Source: an uncultured Bacteroidaceae bacterium
Lineage (GTDB): Bacteria; Bacteroidota; Bacteroidia; Bacteroidales; Bacteroidaceae
Direction: 5' to 3'
NCBI GenBank assembly: GCA_905236065.1
Contig: CAJONZ010000020.1
Span: 1 to 37,220, forward strand
DNA length: 37,220 nucleotides
This document shows, one piece after another, positions 24,722 to 32,304 of the stretch. A program made the translations under genes and the position numbers. The stretch's first letter is position 1. Each line of letters begins with the position of its first letter. Under the pieces are notes generated by a model, which was not told where the DNA came from, searched no databases, and was given only the letters and a program-made list of their open reading frames with translations.

Positions 24722-26170
24722 CTATCTTACAGCCTTCTTTCCGTTGATGATGTAGATGCCACGCTTCAGCTGATGGCGTGACGTAATGCGGCGACCACTG
24801 AGGTCGTATATCACGTCGGTACCCTGCGGTGTCGTGGCAATCTGCACGTCGTCGATACCTACAGGCGCGTCGTTCTGTCCGAAGAAGAAGAGGCGGAAGT
24901 GGTCGAACATGGTCCAGTAGTAAGTGGGAGCATTGGTACATTTCAGACCGATGCGAAGGCTATTGCCAGCCGTGGTCACTTCGGCTGATACACGGCTGTC
25001 GTACAATCTCTTGGCAAAATACTTCTCAGCGCCCACCATGCAGTTCGGAATGTAGGTGCCATCGCTCATTTGGCGGTCGCTTCCCCATCCGCCGTCGTTG
25101 AGCAGGGGCGATGGTTGACGGTCGTCACAAATGTGGCAGATAGGTTCCGAGGTACTGTTAATGTAGAGCGACGTGGTCACCTTGGCTGTGCCAGCTTTGT
25201 ATGGAGAGAAGACGTTGTCGCTGCTGCCGGGGCGCTGGAAAGCATTGGCCCGCAGTTGATAGGTACCTGCCGGCATCTGTTCGAGCGTCTGGTAGAAGTC
25301 GAACGTCTTTTCGTAGAACTCGGCACCCTGGGCATCGTAGCCTGGCGCACCGTTGGTAGATGTCCAGCCTGTTGAGACATCGGTGTCGAAATCTGGATTT
25401 TCCAGCATGAAGGTGAGGTCGAATGGATTCTCCAGGTCAGAAGCTGCAACGTTGGAGAGGAACATCATGCCCTCTGTGCGGGCCTGTTCGGTCAGTGCGT
25501 TCACTTCCTTGCCCTTGGTGCAAGCGGCGGCCTGTTGCTGTGCCGTGGCCTGGGCATTGGCTACCGCATGGGCTGCATCGATGGCTGTCTTCAATTGACT
25601 GGCCTGTCTGCCACTGCCGTCGCCATACAGGGTCTCGGCGGCTGTGATGGCCTCGTTGAGCGGTGTGCTCAGGTCTGTGCCAACCTGCGTCAGCTTGAAA
25701 TTGTCGAGGGCAATCCAGTTGCCCGATGCGTTTACGGCCTCAAATCCGATGGTTACCGTCCCCGAAATGTAGTTGAATGCCACTTTGTAGGTGCCGCGCA
25801 CCGTGACCGTAGTCTTTGCCGTGCCCGCAAAGATGTAGGCACCCGTCTGTGCTGCTGTTGGGGTGTCCTCTTGGATGTTCTGGGCGGCAACCGAAAGTTC
25901 GTAGTTGCCAGGTGGCAGGGACGAAAGCTGTTGGCTGACGCTTGCCGAACCCACGGCTCCGCCGCGTCCCGTCCATTTTTCCACGTAGTTGCTTCCTGCC
26001 TTCAGCGTGAAAATGTCATTGCCTTGGACTCCCAGGCTTTTGTATATCCAGCCTGTCATGCCTTGTTCAAAGCTGGGATTTACAATTTCCGATGTGTAGT
26101 CGGTCTGTGCTTGCAGCCCAAGCATACTCATCGTCATGCAGATAAGTAGATAGAGTTTCTTTATAGTCAA
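24722..26170 (-). CDS. Secreted protein with two beta-sandwich (CBM-like) domains and C-terminal sorting-type tail
   Basis: I do not recognise a function. The 482 residues have a signal peptide (1-22, ending GLQAQ), a first beta-sandwich-like domain (about 27-165; NPSFEQGMTGWIYKS ... WIALDNFKLTQ) typical of carbohydrate-binding-like folds, an Ala-rich helical linker (167-240), a second such domain (255-430; ENPDFDTDVSTGW ... WTMFDHFRLFFFG) with cysteines at 345, 348, 377 and 411, and a C-terminal tail, DVIYDLSGRRI ... RGIYIINGKKAVR, of the kind found on secreted Bacteroidota proteins and resembling type IX sorting tails. No catalytic domain is seen. The frame opens with TTG at 26170; no upstream ATG exists and the first internal ATG would remove the KK of the signal peptide. 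It stands alone between a terminator and a 535-bp gap. Confidence 0.75.
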   Translation of the reverse strand: MTIKKLYLLICMTMSMLGLQAQTDYTSEIVNPSFEQGMTGWIYKSLGVQGNDIFTLKAGSNYVEKWTGRGGAVGSASVSQQLSSLPPGNYELSVAAQNIQEDTPTAAQTGAYIFAGTAKTTVTVRGTYKVAFNYISGTVTIGFEAVNASGNWIALDNFKLTQVGTDLSTPLNEAITAAETLYGDGSGRQASQLKTAIDAAHAVANAQATAQQQAAACTKGKEVNALTEQARTEGMMFLSNVAASDLENPFDLTFMLENPDFDTDVSTGWTSTNGAPGYDAQGAEFYEKTFDFYQTLEQMPAGTYQLRANAFQRPGSSDNVFSPYKAGTAKVTTSLYINSTSEPICHICDDRQPSPLLNDGGWGSDRQMSDGTYIPNCMVGAEKYFAKRLYDSRVSAEVTTAGNSLRIGLKCTNAPTYYWTMFDHFRLFFFGQNDAPVGIDDVQIATTPQGTDVIYDLSGRRITSRHQLKRGIYIINGKKAVR

Positions 26171-26342
26171 GTGATTTGGGTTAAAAAAATTTACTAATTT
26201 ACATAATAATATTAATGTGGCAAACGGTTTATGGAATTTTAACAGAAAACGAAGCCAGAAAAGGAACCTCCCTTTTCCGTGAAATCATGACTTAAAAAGC
26301 CAAGGCTTCACTCTTTATTTCCTCACGCTTTGCTGCCTACAA

Positions 26343-26426
26343 TTATTCTCGACGCCATATTTTTTATTCTCGTCGATAATATTTAATATGGCGACGATAT
26401 ACTTTTTATTCCCGACGAGAATAAAC
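26343..26426. repeat. 21-bp phased repeat array, four units
   Basis: Units begin at 26343, 26364, 26385 and 26406. Units 1, 2 and 4 start TTATTCTCGACG, TTATTCTCGTCG and TTATTCCCGACG; unit 3 starts AATATGGCGACG. All share CG(A/T)CG at unit positions 8-12. Unit 4 continues as an inverted copy (CGACGAGAATAA, 26413-26424), and CGCCATATT (26353-26361) is inverted as AATATGGCG (26385-26393). The array is in the 535-bp gap 26171-26705, which otherwise holds small hairpins (26258-26277), AT-rich sequence and the rplY promoter; no credible gene was seen in it. Confidence 0.8.
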
Positions 26427-26596
26427 TTTTAGACCGAAGCGTCGGAAAATAAACGGTGCGGCGTGAAAAGAATCCTTGTGGAGGGTGTTTATTGCAGAAG
26501 TGATAAATAATGTGTACGTGCGTTCTGCCACATTGAACGAAAAAAGCAGATACGAGGAAAAAATGAAGTGTGGGGTTGTAATAAAAAGGAGAAACC

Positions 26597-26628
26597 TTTG
26601 GTATAACCGAAAAAAAGTAGTACCTTTG
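26597..26628 (+). promoter_or_regulatory. Promoter for rplY operon (TTTG-N20-TACCTTTG)
   Basis: TACCTTTG at 26621-26628 with TTTG at 26597-26600, 20 bp apart, is a full match to the Bacteroidota -33/-7 pattern. The leader to the rplY ATG would be about 70 nt. Confidence 0.8.
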
Positions 26629-26705
26629 CACCCGCTTTTTACGGGCATCTGTGTGATGGCGAATTAAGCAACACTTAATTTATAGTAACACTTTTCTAAA
26701 AAACA

Positions 26706-27305
26706 ATGAAAGAAATTACAATCAACGCTCAGCTTCGTTCTGAGTTCGGAAAGAAAGCAAGCCGCGACATGCGTCGTGCCGGCAACGTTCCTGCCGTAGT
26801 CTATGGTGTAGAGAAAGACGCTCAGGGTGCTCCTGTGTCAAAGTCTATTTATGTATCAGAGAAGGAACTGGCTAAGTTGCTTTACACTCCCAACGTTTAC
26901 ATCGTAAACCTCAACGTGGAAGGTAAAACCGTGAAGGCTATCCTGAAGGACCTGCAGTGCCACTTTGTAACTGACCGTCCAGTACATGTTGACTTCTATC
27001 AGATTACGGAAGACAAGCCAATCGTTATGGAGATTCCTGTGAAGCTCAACGGTTTGGCAGAAGGTGTGAAGGCCGGTGGTAAGCTTGCCCTGAATGTCCG
27101 TAAGCTTGCAGTCAAGGCTCTTTACACTCAGTTCCCCGACACATTGGATATCGACGTGACAGACCTTGGCCTTGGCAAGTCTATGAAGGTTGCAGCTCTC
27201 TCATACGAGGGTCTGGAGATTGTCACTTCCAAGGAGGTTGTCGTTTGCGCCGTTCGTATGACCCGTGCCGCACGTGCCGCACAGTCTGACGCAGCTAAGG
27301 AATAA
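26706..27305 (+). CDS. rplY: Large ribosomal subunit protein bL25 (CTC form)
   Basis: 5S rRNA-binding ribosomal protein. At 199 residues it is the long, two-domain CTC type. The N-terminal L25 domain (1-95) has RSEFGKKASRDMRRAGNVPAVVYG and the loop VHVDFYQI; the C-terminal TL5/CTC domain (96-185) has EIPVKLNGLAEGVKAGGKL and DVTDLGLGKSMKVA. It ends with an Ala-rich tail. It begins a three-gene unit with pth (13-bp gap) and an S4-domain gene, from a strong consensus promoter. All three act on ribosomes or tRNA. Confidence 0.96.
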   Translation: MKEITINAQLRSEFGKKASRDMRRAGNVPAVVYGVEKDAQGAPVSKSIYVSEKELAKLLYTPNVYIVNLNVEGKTVKAILKDLQCHFVTDRPVHVDFYQITEDKPIVMEIPVKLNGLAEGVKAGGKLALNVRKLAVKALYTQFPDTLDIDVTDLGLGKSMKVAALSYEGLEIVTSKEVVVCAVRMTRAARAAQSDAAKE

Positions 27306-27318
27306 TTTCCCTTGACAG

Positions 27319-27882
27319 ATGAAGTTTCTTATTGTTGGACTGGGCAATATCGGCAGTGAATATGTCGGTACACGCCACAACATCGGATTTAGGACATTGG
27401 ATGCCTTCGCAAAGGCGTCCAATGTTGCTTTTGAGGATAAGCGATATGGTTTTGTGGGTCATTGCCGTGTGAAAAATGCGGAACTGACGTTGCTGAAGCC
27501 ATCTACCTATATGAACCTGTCGGGAACGGCGGTGCGCTATTGGGCCCAGAAGGAGAACATTCCCATTGAGAACATCCTTGTGATTGTGGATGACCTCTCC
27601 CTGCCCGTGGGCAAAATCAGGATGAGGGGTTCGGGCTCCGCCGGCGGACATAACGGACTGAGGAACATTGAGTCGTGCCTGATGACGCAGCAGTATGCAC
27701 GGATAAAGTTTGGCATTGGCAATGATTTCCCACGCGGCACACAGGTGGATTTTGTGCTCGGACAGTTCTCGGACGAAGAGAACAAACTGATTGAAGAGCG
27801 CATTGAGTATGTGTGCGAAATGATTAAGTCGTTCTGCTTGCAGGGACTAGACCGCACGATGAATCTTTATAATAAGAAATAG
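27319..27882 (+). CDS. pth: Peptidyl-tRNA hydrolase
   Basis: Releases peptides from tRNAs that drop off stalled ribosomes. The 187 residues show the full signature: [21 protein letters not shown] with the catalytic His of [15 protein letters not shown] with the substrate-gating Asn, [31 protein letters not shown] with the conserved Asp and GGHNGL. It follows rplY closely, a widely conserved pairing, and is followed 10 bp later by the S4-domain gene. Confidence 0.97.
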   Translation: MKFLIVGLGNIGSEYVGTRHNIGFRTLDAFAKASNVAFEDKRYGFVGHCRVKNAELTLLKPSTYMNLSGTAVRYWAQKENIPIENILVIVDDLSLPVGKIRMRGSGSAGGHNGLRNIESCLMTQQYARIKFGIGNDFPRGTQVDFVLGQFSDEENKLIEERIEYVCEMIKSFCLQGLDRTMNLYNKK

Positions 27883-27892
27883 GAGGGAGACT

Positions 27893-28324
27893 GTGGAAGC
27901 ACGTTTAGACAAATGGCTGTGGGCGGCACGTATATTCAAGACGCGGAGCCTGGCCGCCGACGAGTGCAAGAATGGCAGGGTTTCCATCAAGGGCGTCAAG
28001 CAAAAGCCTTCGAGAATGGTAAGGGAAGGCGACGTCATAGAGGTGAGGAAACCGCCGATTACTTATTCGTTCAAAGTGCTGAAAGCCATACAGAATCGGG
28101 TGGGGGCGAAGCTCGTGCCCGAAGTGCTGGAGAATGTGACCACGCCGGAGCAGATGGAGCTGTTGGAGATGCAACGCATCGCGGGCTTTGTCGGCAGGGC
28201 ACGTGGCACAGGCCGTCCCACGAAGAAGGACCGACGGGACTTGGAAGAATTTATCCAGCCGGCATTCTTCGGGGATTTTGATTTCGACTTTGACGACGAG
28301 GATGACTTGGAAGAGGATTTCTAA
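27893..28324 (+). CDS. RNA-binding S4 domain protein (Hsp15/HslR type)
   Basis: A 143-residue protein with an S4 RNA-binding domain at the N-terminus (RLDKWLWAARIFKTRSLAADECKNGRVSIKGVKQKPSRMVREGDVIEV as a region at about 4-52), as in Hsp15, which rescues free 50S subunits carrying nascent chains. The middle is basic (RARGTGRPTKKDRRDLEEF) and the end strongly acidic (DFDFDDEDDLEEDF). The start is a GTG at 27893, 10 bp after pth; no ATG precedes the S4 domain. The position behind rplY and pth fits a role on stalled or split ribosomes. Confidence 0.88.
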   Translation: MEARLDKWLWAARIFKTRSLAADECKNGRVSIKGVKQKPSRMVREGDVIEVRKPPITYSFKVLKAIQNRVGAKLVPEVLENVTTPEQMELLEMQRIAGFVGRARGTGRPTKKDRRDLEEFIQPAFFGDFDFDFDDEDDLEEDF

Positions 28325-28333
28325 GCCAAAGCG

Positions 28334-29779
28334 TTAAACCTTTGACGATTTCAGCTTGTTGACGAGCAGAATCAGCAAGCTGCCTAAAATTCCAGACGTG
28401 AGCGAGCCCAACAGTACGGCGATTTTTCCGCTGGAGCGAAGCGTCTCGGTGTCTGCAGGATTGAGGCCACCGAACGACAAGGTATCAACGAAAATGGACA
28501 TGGTAAAACCAATTCCACCCAGACAAGCCACGGCGAAGAGCATCTTCCAAGTGGCTTTTTCTGGCATTGCGCCTACGTTCATCTTGATGGCAATCCAACT
28601 GGCAATGGTGATTCCGATGGGTTTTCCGAGCATGAGGCCGAAGAAGATGCCCATGCCGACAAAGCCTGCTCCCTCGATGCCTGGCAGTGCCTGGAAGATG
28701 TTGAAGAAGCTGATGTCGGGAATGACAACGCCGGCGTTGGCCAAGGCAAAGATGGGCATGATGAGGAAGTTGACCCAGGGATTGAGTATGTGTTCCAGGC
28801 GATAGCTCATGCCGATCGTGTTGTTGGTGATGTAGCTTAGGCGGCGCAGGCAATGGCGCTGCGGGCTGTTGGGGAAGGCAACTTCTTCTTCTCCCTCAGT
28901 ATTGTCGTATTGAATAATCCGCTGCAAATATTTTTTGAGGTTTCGGGTGAGGTATGCCCTCTTGAACCGTGCGTTCATCGGAATGAGGAAGGCCATGACC
29001 ACGCCAGACATGGTGGCATGGACACCGGCATAGTAAAACAAGAACCAGATGGCGATGGCTGGGCAGAAGTAGTAGGCCATTCGTTTCTCTCCTGATTGGT
29101 TCAGGGCTATGACGAAGAGAATCAAGAGGAGGGAAATGAGCAGGTAGGTAAAGTTTATCTCGCCGCCGTAGAAGATGGCGACGACCAGAATGGCACCCAA
29201 GTCGTCGGCGATGGCGAGGGCGGTCAAGAAAATCTTGAGGGAAATGGGTACGCGGTCGCCCAAAATAGACAGGATGCCGATGGCGAAGGCGATGTCGGTA
29301 GCCGTGGGGATTCCCCAGCCGCCGGCTGTGATGGTACCATAATTGAAGAATGTGTAGATGAGGGCGGGCATGGCCATACCGCCTGCTGCGGCAATGACGG
29401 GAAGCATGGCTTTCTTGACGCTTGAAAGTTCTCCGCACACTACTTCGCGCTTGATTTCCAGTCCGACGGTGAAGAAGAAAATCACCATGAGAATGTCGTT
29501 GATGAACTTCTCGACCGTCATTCCACGTGGAAAGGTCCAGTCAATGGGGCGCAGGCCGGTAGCTGGGTCAATCGGGCTTTGGATGGTGATGCTCATGTCG
29601 GTTTCGAGCGTGGCTTGGTAAAACTCACGGGTGGCGGGAATGTTGGCCAAGAGCATGGCAATAATGACACAGACAAGCAGGGTGACACCGCTTGCCCATG
29701 GCTGATTCATGAAGTTTACCCTGGAAAGTTTCATGCTGTGCAATCCTTTGGTCCAAGAGTAAATGGGAATGAGTCTCAT
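28334..29779 (-). CDS. nhaA: Na+/H+ antiporter NhaA
   Basis: Inner-membrane antiporter that expels Na+ (or Li+) in exchange for protons. The 481 residues hold about 12 helices. TATDIAFAIGILSILG and ALAIADDLGAILVVAIFY carry the adjacent aspartates equal to D163/D164 of E. coli NhaA, and the later FALANAGVVI and GKPIGI are also family motifs. It is longer than E. coli NhaA (388) because of an extended loop near 270-330 (RFKRAYLTRNLKKYLQRI and acidic EGEEEVAF) and a longer first periplasmic segment. ATG at 29779 is used; ATG at 29734 (MKLSRVNFMNQPW) is also possible. It lies 118 bp behind two AraC genes in the same direction and 9 bp from the convergent S4 gene, with no terminator between them. 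Confidence 0.93.
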   Translation of the reverse strand: MRLIPIYSWTKGLHSMKLSRVNFMNQPWASGVTLLVCVIIAMLLANIPATREFYQATLETDMSITIQSPIDPATGLRPIDWTFPRGMTVEKFINDILMVIFFFTVGLEIKREVVCGELSSVKKAMLPVIAAAGGMAMPALIYTFFNYGTITAGGWGIPTATDIAFAIGILSILGDRVPISLKIFLTALAIADDLGAILVVAIFYGGEINFTYLLISLLLILFVIALNQSGEKRMAYYFCPAIAIWFLFYYAGVHATMSGVVMAFLIPMNARFKRAYLTRNLKKYLQRIIQYDNTEGEEEVAFPNSPQRHCLRRLSYITNNTIGMSYRLEHILNPWVNFLIMPIFALANAGVVIPDISFFNIFQALPGIEGAGFVGMGIFFGLMLGKPIGITIASWIAIKMNVGAMPEKATWKMLFAVACLGGIGFTMSIFVDTLSFGGLNPADTETLRSSGKIAVLLGSLTSGILGSLLILLVNKLKSSKV

Positions 29780-29897
29780 AAAAATCTGAATTGGTTAATA
29801 TTTGTTCGTGTATTATTCGTGGGTCGTATTTTTATCAATGAAGCTGATTCTGAAATACCAAGGCGCATTTTCTTTCTCATCACGGTCGGCAACAGCA

Positions 29898-30800
29898 TCA
29901 TTTCAGCGAATTGGCGTAGTCTTTTGGGGATTGTCCCGTGACCCGTCGGAAGAAGCGGGTGAAGCTGTTGAGCGACGGGAAGCGGAGCAGGAATGCCGTA
30001 TCTGCCGGAGAATAGTGAAGGGTGCCCAGCATCGTTTTTGCATTGTGAATGACATATTCGCTAATCCACTGCGAGGCGTTTTTGTTGCTGTATAGCAGGG
30101 AAACGTAGGATAGGTATTTGGGGGAGATGTTCAGCTTGTCGGCATAGAACTGTACGGTTCGCTCTGTCTTTGCGTATTTGTTGAGCGCATTCATGAATTT
30201 GTGATAGACATCATATTGCCGGGAATGTGGGTCAATATCAACTACATTTGAAATGCGGTAGAGGTTCAGGCTGTTGATGATGAGGGCATTGATGTAGCTT
30301 CTGATGGCTATCATCTTGTACTCGTAGTCTGGGCGTAGGCATTCTTTTTTCAGTTCTGTGTAGAGAATCTGGTAGAGCGACATTTCCTCCTCGTCGCATG
30401 TGCCTAAGAGGTAGCCTTTGTCGAAGGAGGTCTTGTCGTAGTTCAGGTAGATGTCGTCATAAGTTTTGTGCAGAAGTTCGGGGTAGATGACGAACAAAAG
30501 GTATTTATTGTCGTCGGTGGATTTCCTGAAATAGACTTCTGTGTCGGGAAGTGTCGTAAGCATCTGACCGCTGTTTACATCAATGATGCTGCCGTTGATG
30601 CGGAATTGTACGCTTCCTTGCAACATGAAGAAGATGGTCATCTGGAACAGCTTGGAGCCATTGGGCCCCATGAGTGGAATGAGTGGGTTTGAAGAGCCGA
30701 AGTTGTCAAAGAGAAGTATCTGGTTGGCAATGGCACAGCAAGGGGTTACCCATCTCGGTGAAAATGCGTCGTTGGTGATGTCTGTATTATATCTGTCCAT
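29898..30800 (-). CDS. AraC family transcriptional regulator (second of tandem pair)
   Basis: A 300-residue regulator. The N-terminal 170 residues form a cupin-like sensor region (VQFRINGSIIDVNSGQMLTTLPD). The C-terminal AraC-type double helix-turn-helix starts near 215 (TVQFYADKLNISPKYLSYV) and ends FLLRFPSLNSFTRFFRRVTGQSPKDYANSL, with the family FxRxFKRxTGxSPxxY pattern. It begins 3 bp after the stop of a paralogue, so it arose by or remains in tandem. The ligand is unknown. Being upstream of nhaA in the same direction it may regulate that gene, but this is inference only. Confidence 0.88.
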   Translation of the reverse strand: MDRYNTDITNDAFSPRWVTPCCAIANQILLFDNFGSSNPLIPLMGPNGSKLFQMTIFFMLQGSVQFRINGSIIDVNSGQMLTTLPDTEVYFRKSTDDNKYLLFVIYPELLHKTYDDIYLNYDKTSFDKGYLLGTCDEEEMSLYQILYTELKKECLRPDYEYKMIAIRSYINALIINSLNLYRISNVVDIDPHSRQYDVYHKFMNALNKYAKTERTVQFYADKLNISPKYLSYVSLLYSNKNASQWISEYVIHNAKTMLGTLHYSPADTAFLLRFPSLNSFTRFFRRVTGQSPKDYANSLK

Positions 30801-30803
30801 GTC

Positions 30804-31727
30804 TCAACTCCTTTCTTGTTTATTGTCGGTTCCCATGAATTTCCGGTTGTTATTTCTGAGGTACTCAATGGGGGAGATGCCTGTTATCCGTTTGAAGTAG
30901 CGCCCGAAGAAACTTTGGTTTGGAAAGTTGTAGAGGCCGCTGATGGTTTTGATGTTTACGTCGTTGCTGTAGAGCATTTGCTTGACGCGGCAGATGACAT
31001 AACGGTCAATCACCACGGATGCGGAGCAGCGGGTGTATTGATGCACGATGTTAGAGAGGTATTTGGGGGTGATGCCAATTTTGTCGGCATAGAACTGAAC
31101 GGAACGTTCCTTTTTATAGAAGTTGCCCAACAGTTCAAGGAATTGGCTGTAGATTTTGTGTTGCCGCGAGTCGTCCATATAGATGATTTCATCCTCGTCC
31201 TTCCGCAAAGAATAAAGATGGGCAAGGTAGGCAGAGAGAAAGGAACGAACGGTCATCTCCTGCATCTTGTAACATGGACGGCCCTGTTCTATTTTCATCA
31301 GGTTGTAGTCATTGAGCAACATATCAATGAGATTGCTGCTCAAATGGTAGTGATGGAAACAAAAGCATCGGATGCCGACCTTCTTTCCGATGCCGCTATG
31401 CTCATAGACATCGTTCGCAATCTCGTTCTTTACAAACATGCTGAAGAAAAGGCAGCGAGACTCTAACAGCTCCATGCGCATGTAGGGTTGCACGACCAGA
31501 TAGTCGTTGGATTTCACTTCTAACAGTTTGTCGTTGACAATGATGTGGAGTGTGCCGTGCAGCACTACTACGACGAACGTGTAATCAGTGTTGTACATTT
31601 CACGTTCGGCGTGGACGATAGGCTCTCCTTTTACATCAAGATTGTCATAAAGGGCATATTTGTCTTTGTATGACTTAAAGTTTGCTTCTTTAATGCTCTC
31701 AACAGTGATAAAATCTTCTTCACTCAT
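30804..31727 (-). CDS. AraC family transcriptional regulator (first of tandem pair)
   Basis: A 307-residue regulator with an N-terminal cupin-like region (LHGTLHIIVNDKLLEVKSNDYLVVQPYM) and a C-terminal AraC-type DNA-binding domain: SVQFYADKIGITPKYLSNIVHQYTR for the first helix-turn-helix and GLYNFPNQSFFGRYFKRITGISPIEYLR for the second. It shares the QFYADK(I/L)xI(T/S)PKYLS core with the protein encoded 3 bp downstream, so they are paralogues. It follows the FHA gene by 33 bp, and no separate promoter box is visible, suggesting one transcript from the HU-SPOR promoter. Confidence 0.88.
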   Translation of the reverse strand: MSEEDFITVESIKEANFKSYKDKYALYDNLDVKGEPIVHAEREMYNTDYTFVVVVLHGTLHIIVNDKLLEVKSNDYLVVQPYMRMELLESRCLFFSMFVKNEIANDVYEHSGIGKKVGIRCFCFHHYHLSSNLIDMLLNDYNLMKIEQGRPCYKMQEMTVRSFLSAYLAHLYSLRKDEDEIIYMDDSRQHKIYSQFLELLGNFYKKERSVQFYADKIGITPKYLSNIVHQYTRCSASVVIDRYVICRVKQMLYSNDVNIKTISGLYNFPNQSFFGRYFKRITGISPIEYLRNNNRKFMGTDNKQERS

Positions 31728-31760
31728 AAAAAAGGAACTTTTTTAAATCATTTGTTTATA

Positions 31761-32291
31761 TCATGGTATTTCGGTTGCAGTCCTTAGAATCAATGTCGTA
31801 GCCCCGATGGTGATGATGTCACCGTCATGGAGGTTTATTCTGTCACAATCTCTTAATATCTCGTTCATGTAGAATGTGCCAGTGTCGCTCGGTGCGTCGC
31901 GAAGGACGTATTGCAGTTTCCCGGCCTTGTTGCGCTTAACAGTAATGGCACAATGAAACGTGTCAATGCTTGGATCCTGTGTGTTTATTGGCTTGTTAAT
32001 GTTCGTGCCTTTAATATACCGGCCAATTTCATTCTCTCCGAAACTCAGCGGAATGACCTGCTTGTAAGCAAATACGTTTTCCACGACTACGATGCAGCCG
32101 AAGTCCTTGTCAAACGCCTGCTCGTCAAGTTTCTTTTCCTCGTGCTTGTCGGAAAGTTTAGACCTCCCAATCCTGATGCCAAACTCTTTCTTACAGCTTT
32201 GGCATACAAAGACCAGTGACTGACCATCCGCATATTTGGTTTCGTCAAAAACGATGTAATTGTCGCATTTCGGGCAACGGACTCTTTTCAT
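31761..32291 (-). CDS. FHA domain protein with N-terminal zinc ribbon
   Basis: A 176-residue cytoplasmic protein. Residues 1-40 form a zinc-ribbon with two CxxC pairs (CPKC and CQSC). After a linker, residues 75-173 form an FHA domain, with GENEIGRYIKG, FHCAITVKR and YVLRDAPSDTGTFYMNEILRDCDRINLHDGDIITIG, including the GR and the SxxH-like phosphothreonine-binding positions (T-F-H-C here; the usual Ser is Thr/Asp-shifted). It probably reads Thr-phosphorylated partners, but no Ser/Thr kinase is in the window. It is 13 bp behind the HU-SPOR gene, in one operon. Confidence 0.87.
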   Translation of the reverse strand: MKRVRCPKCDNYIVFDETKYADGQSLVFVCQSCKKEFGIRIGRSKLSDKHEEKKLDEQAFDKDFGCIVVVENVFAYKQVIPLSFGENEIGRYIKGTNINKPINTQDPSIDTFHCAITVKRNKAGKLQYVLRDAPSDTGTFYMNEILRDCDRINLHDGDIITIGATTLILRTATEIP

Positions 32292-32304
32292 TCTCCTTTT
32301 GCTT

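Noticed and set aside
26343-26426. Plasmid or chromosomal replication origin
   Set aside because: Iteron-like spacing alone is not enough; no rep or dnaA gene or DnaA boxes were seen nearby.
26383-26667. Three short frames on both strands in the gap before rplY
   Set aside because: They overlap the phased repeat array or the rplY promoter, are basic/aromatic with no domain, and have no promoters.
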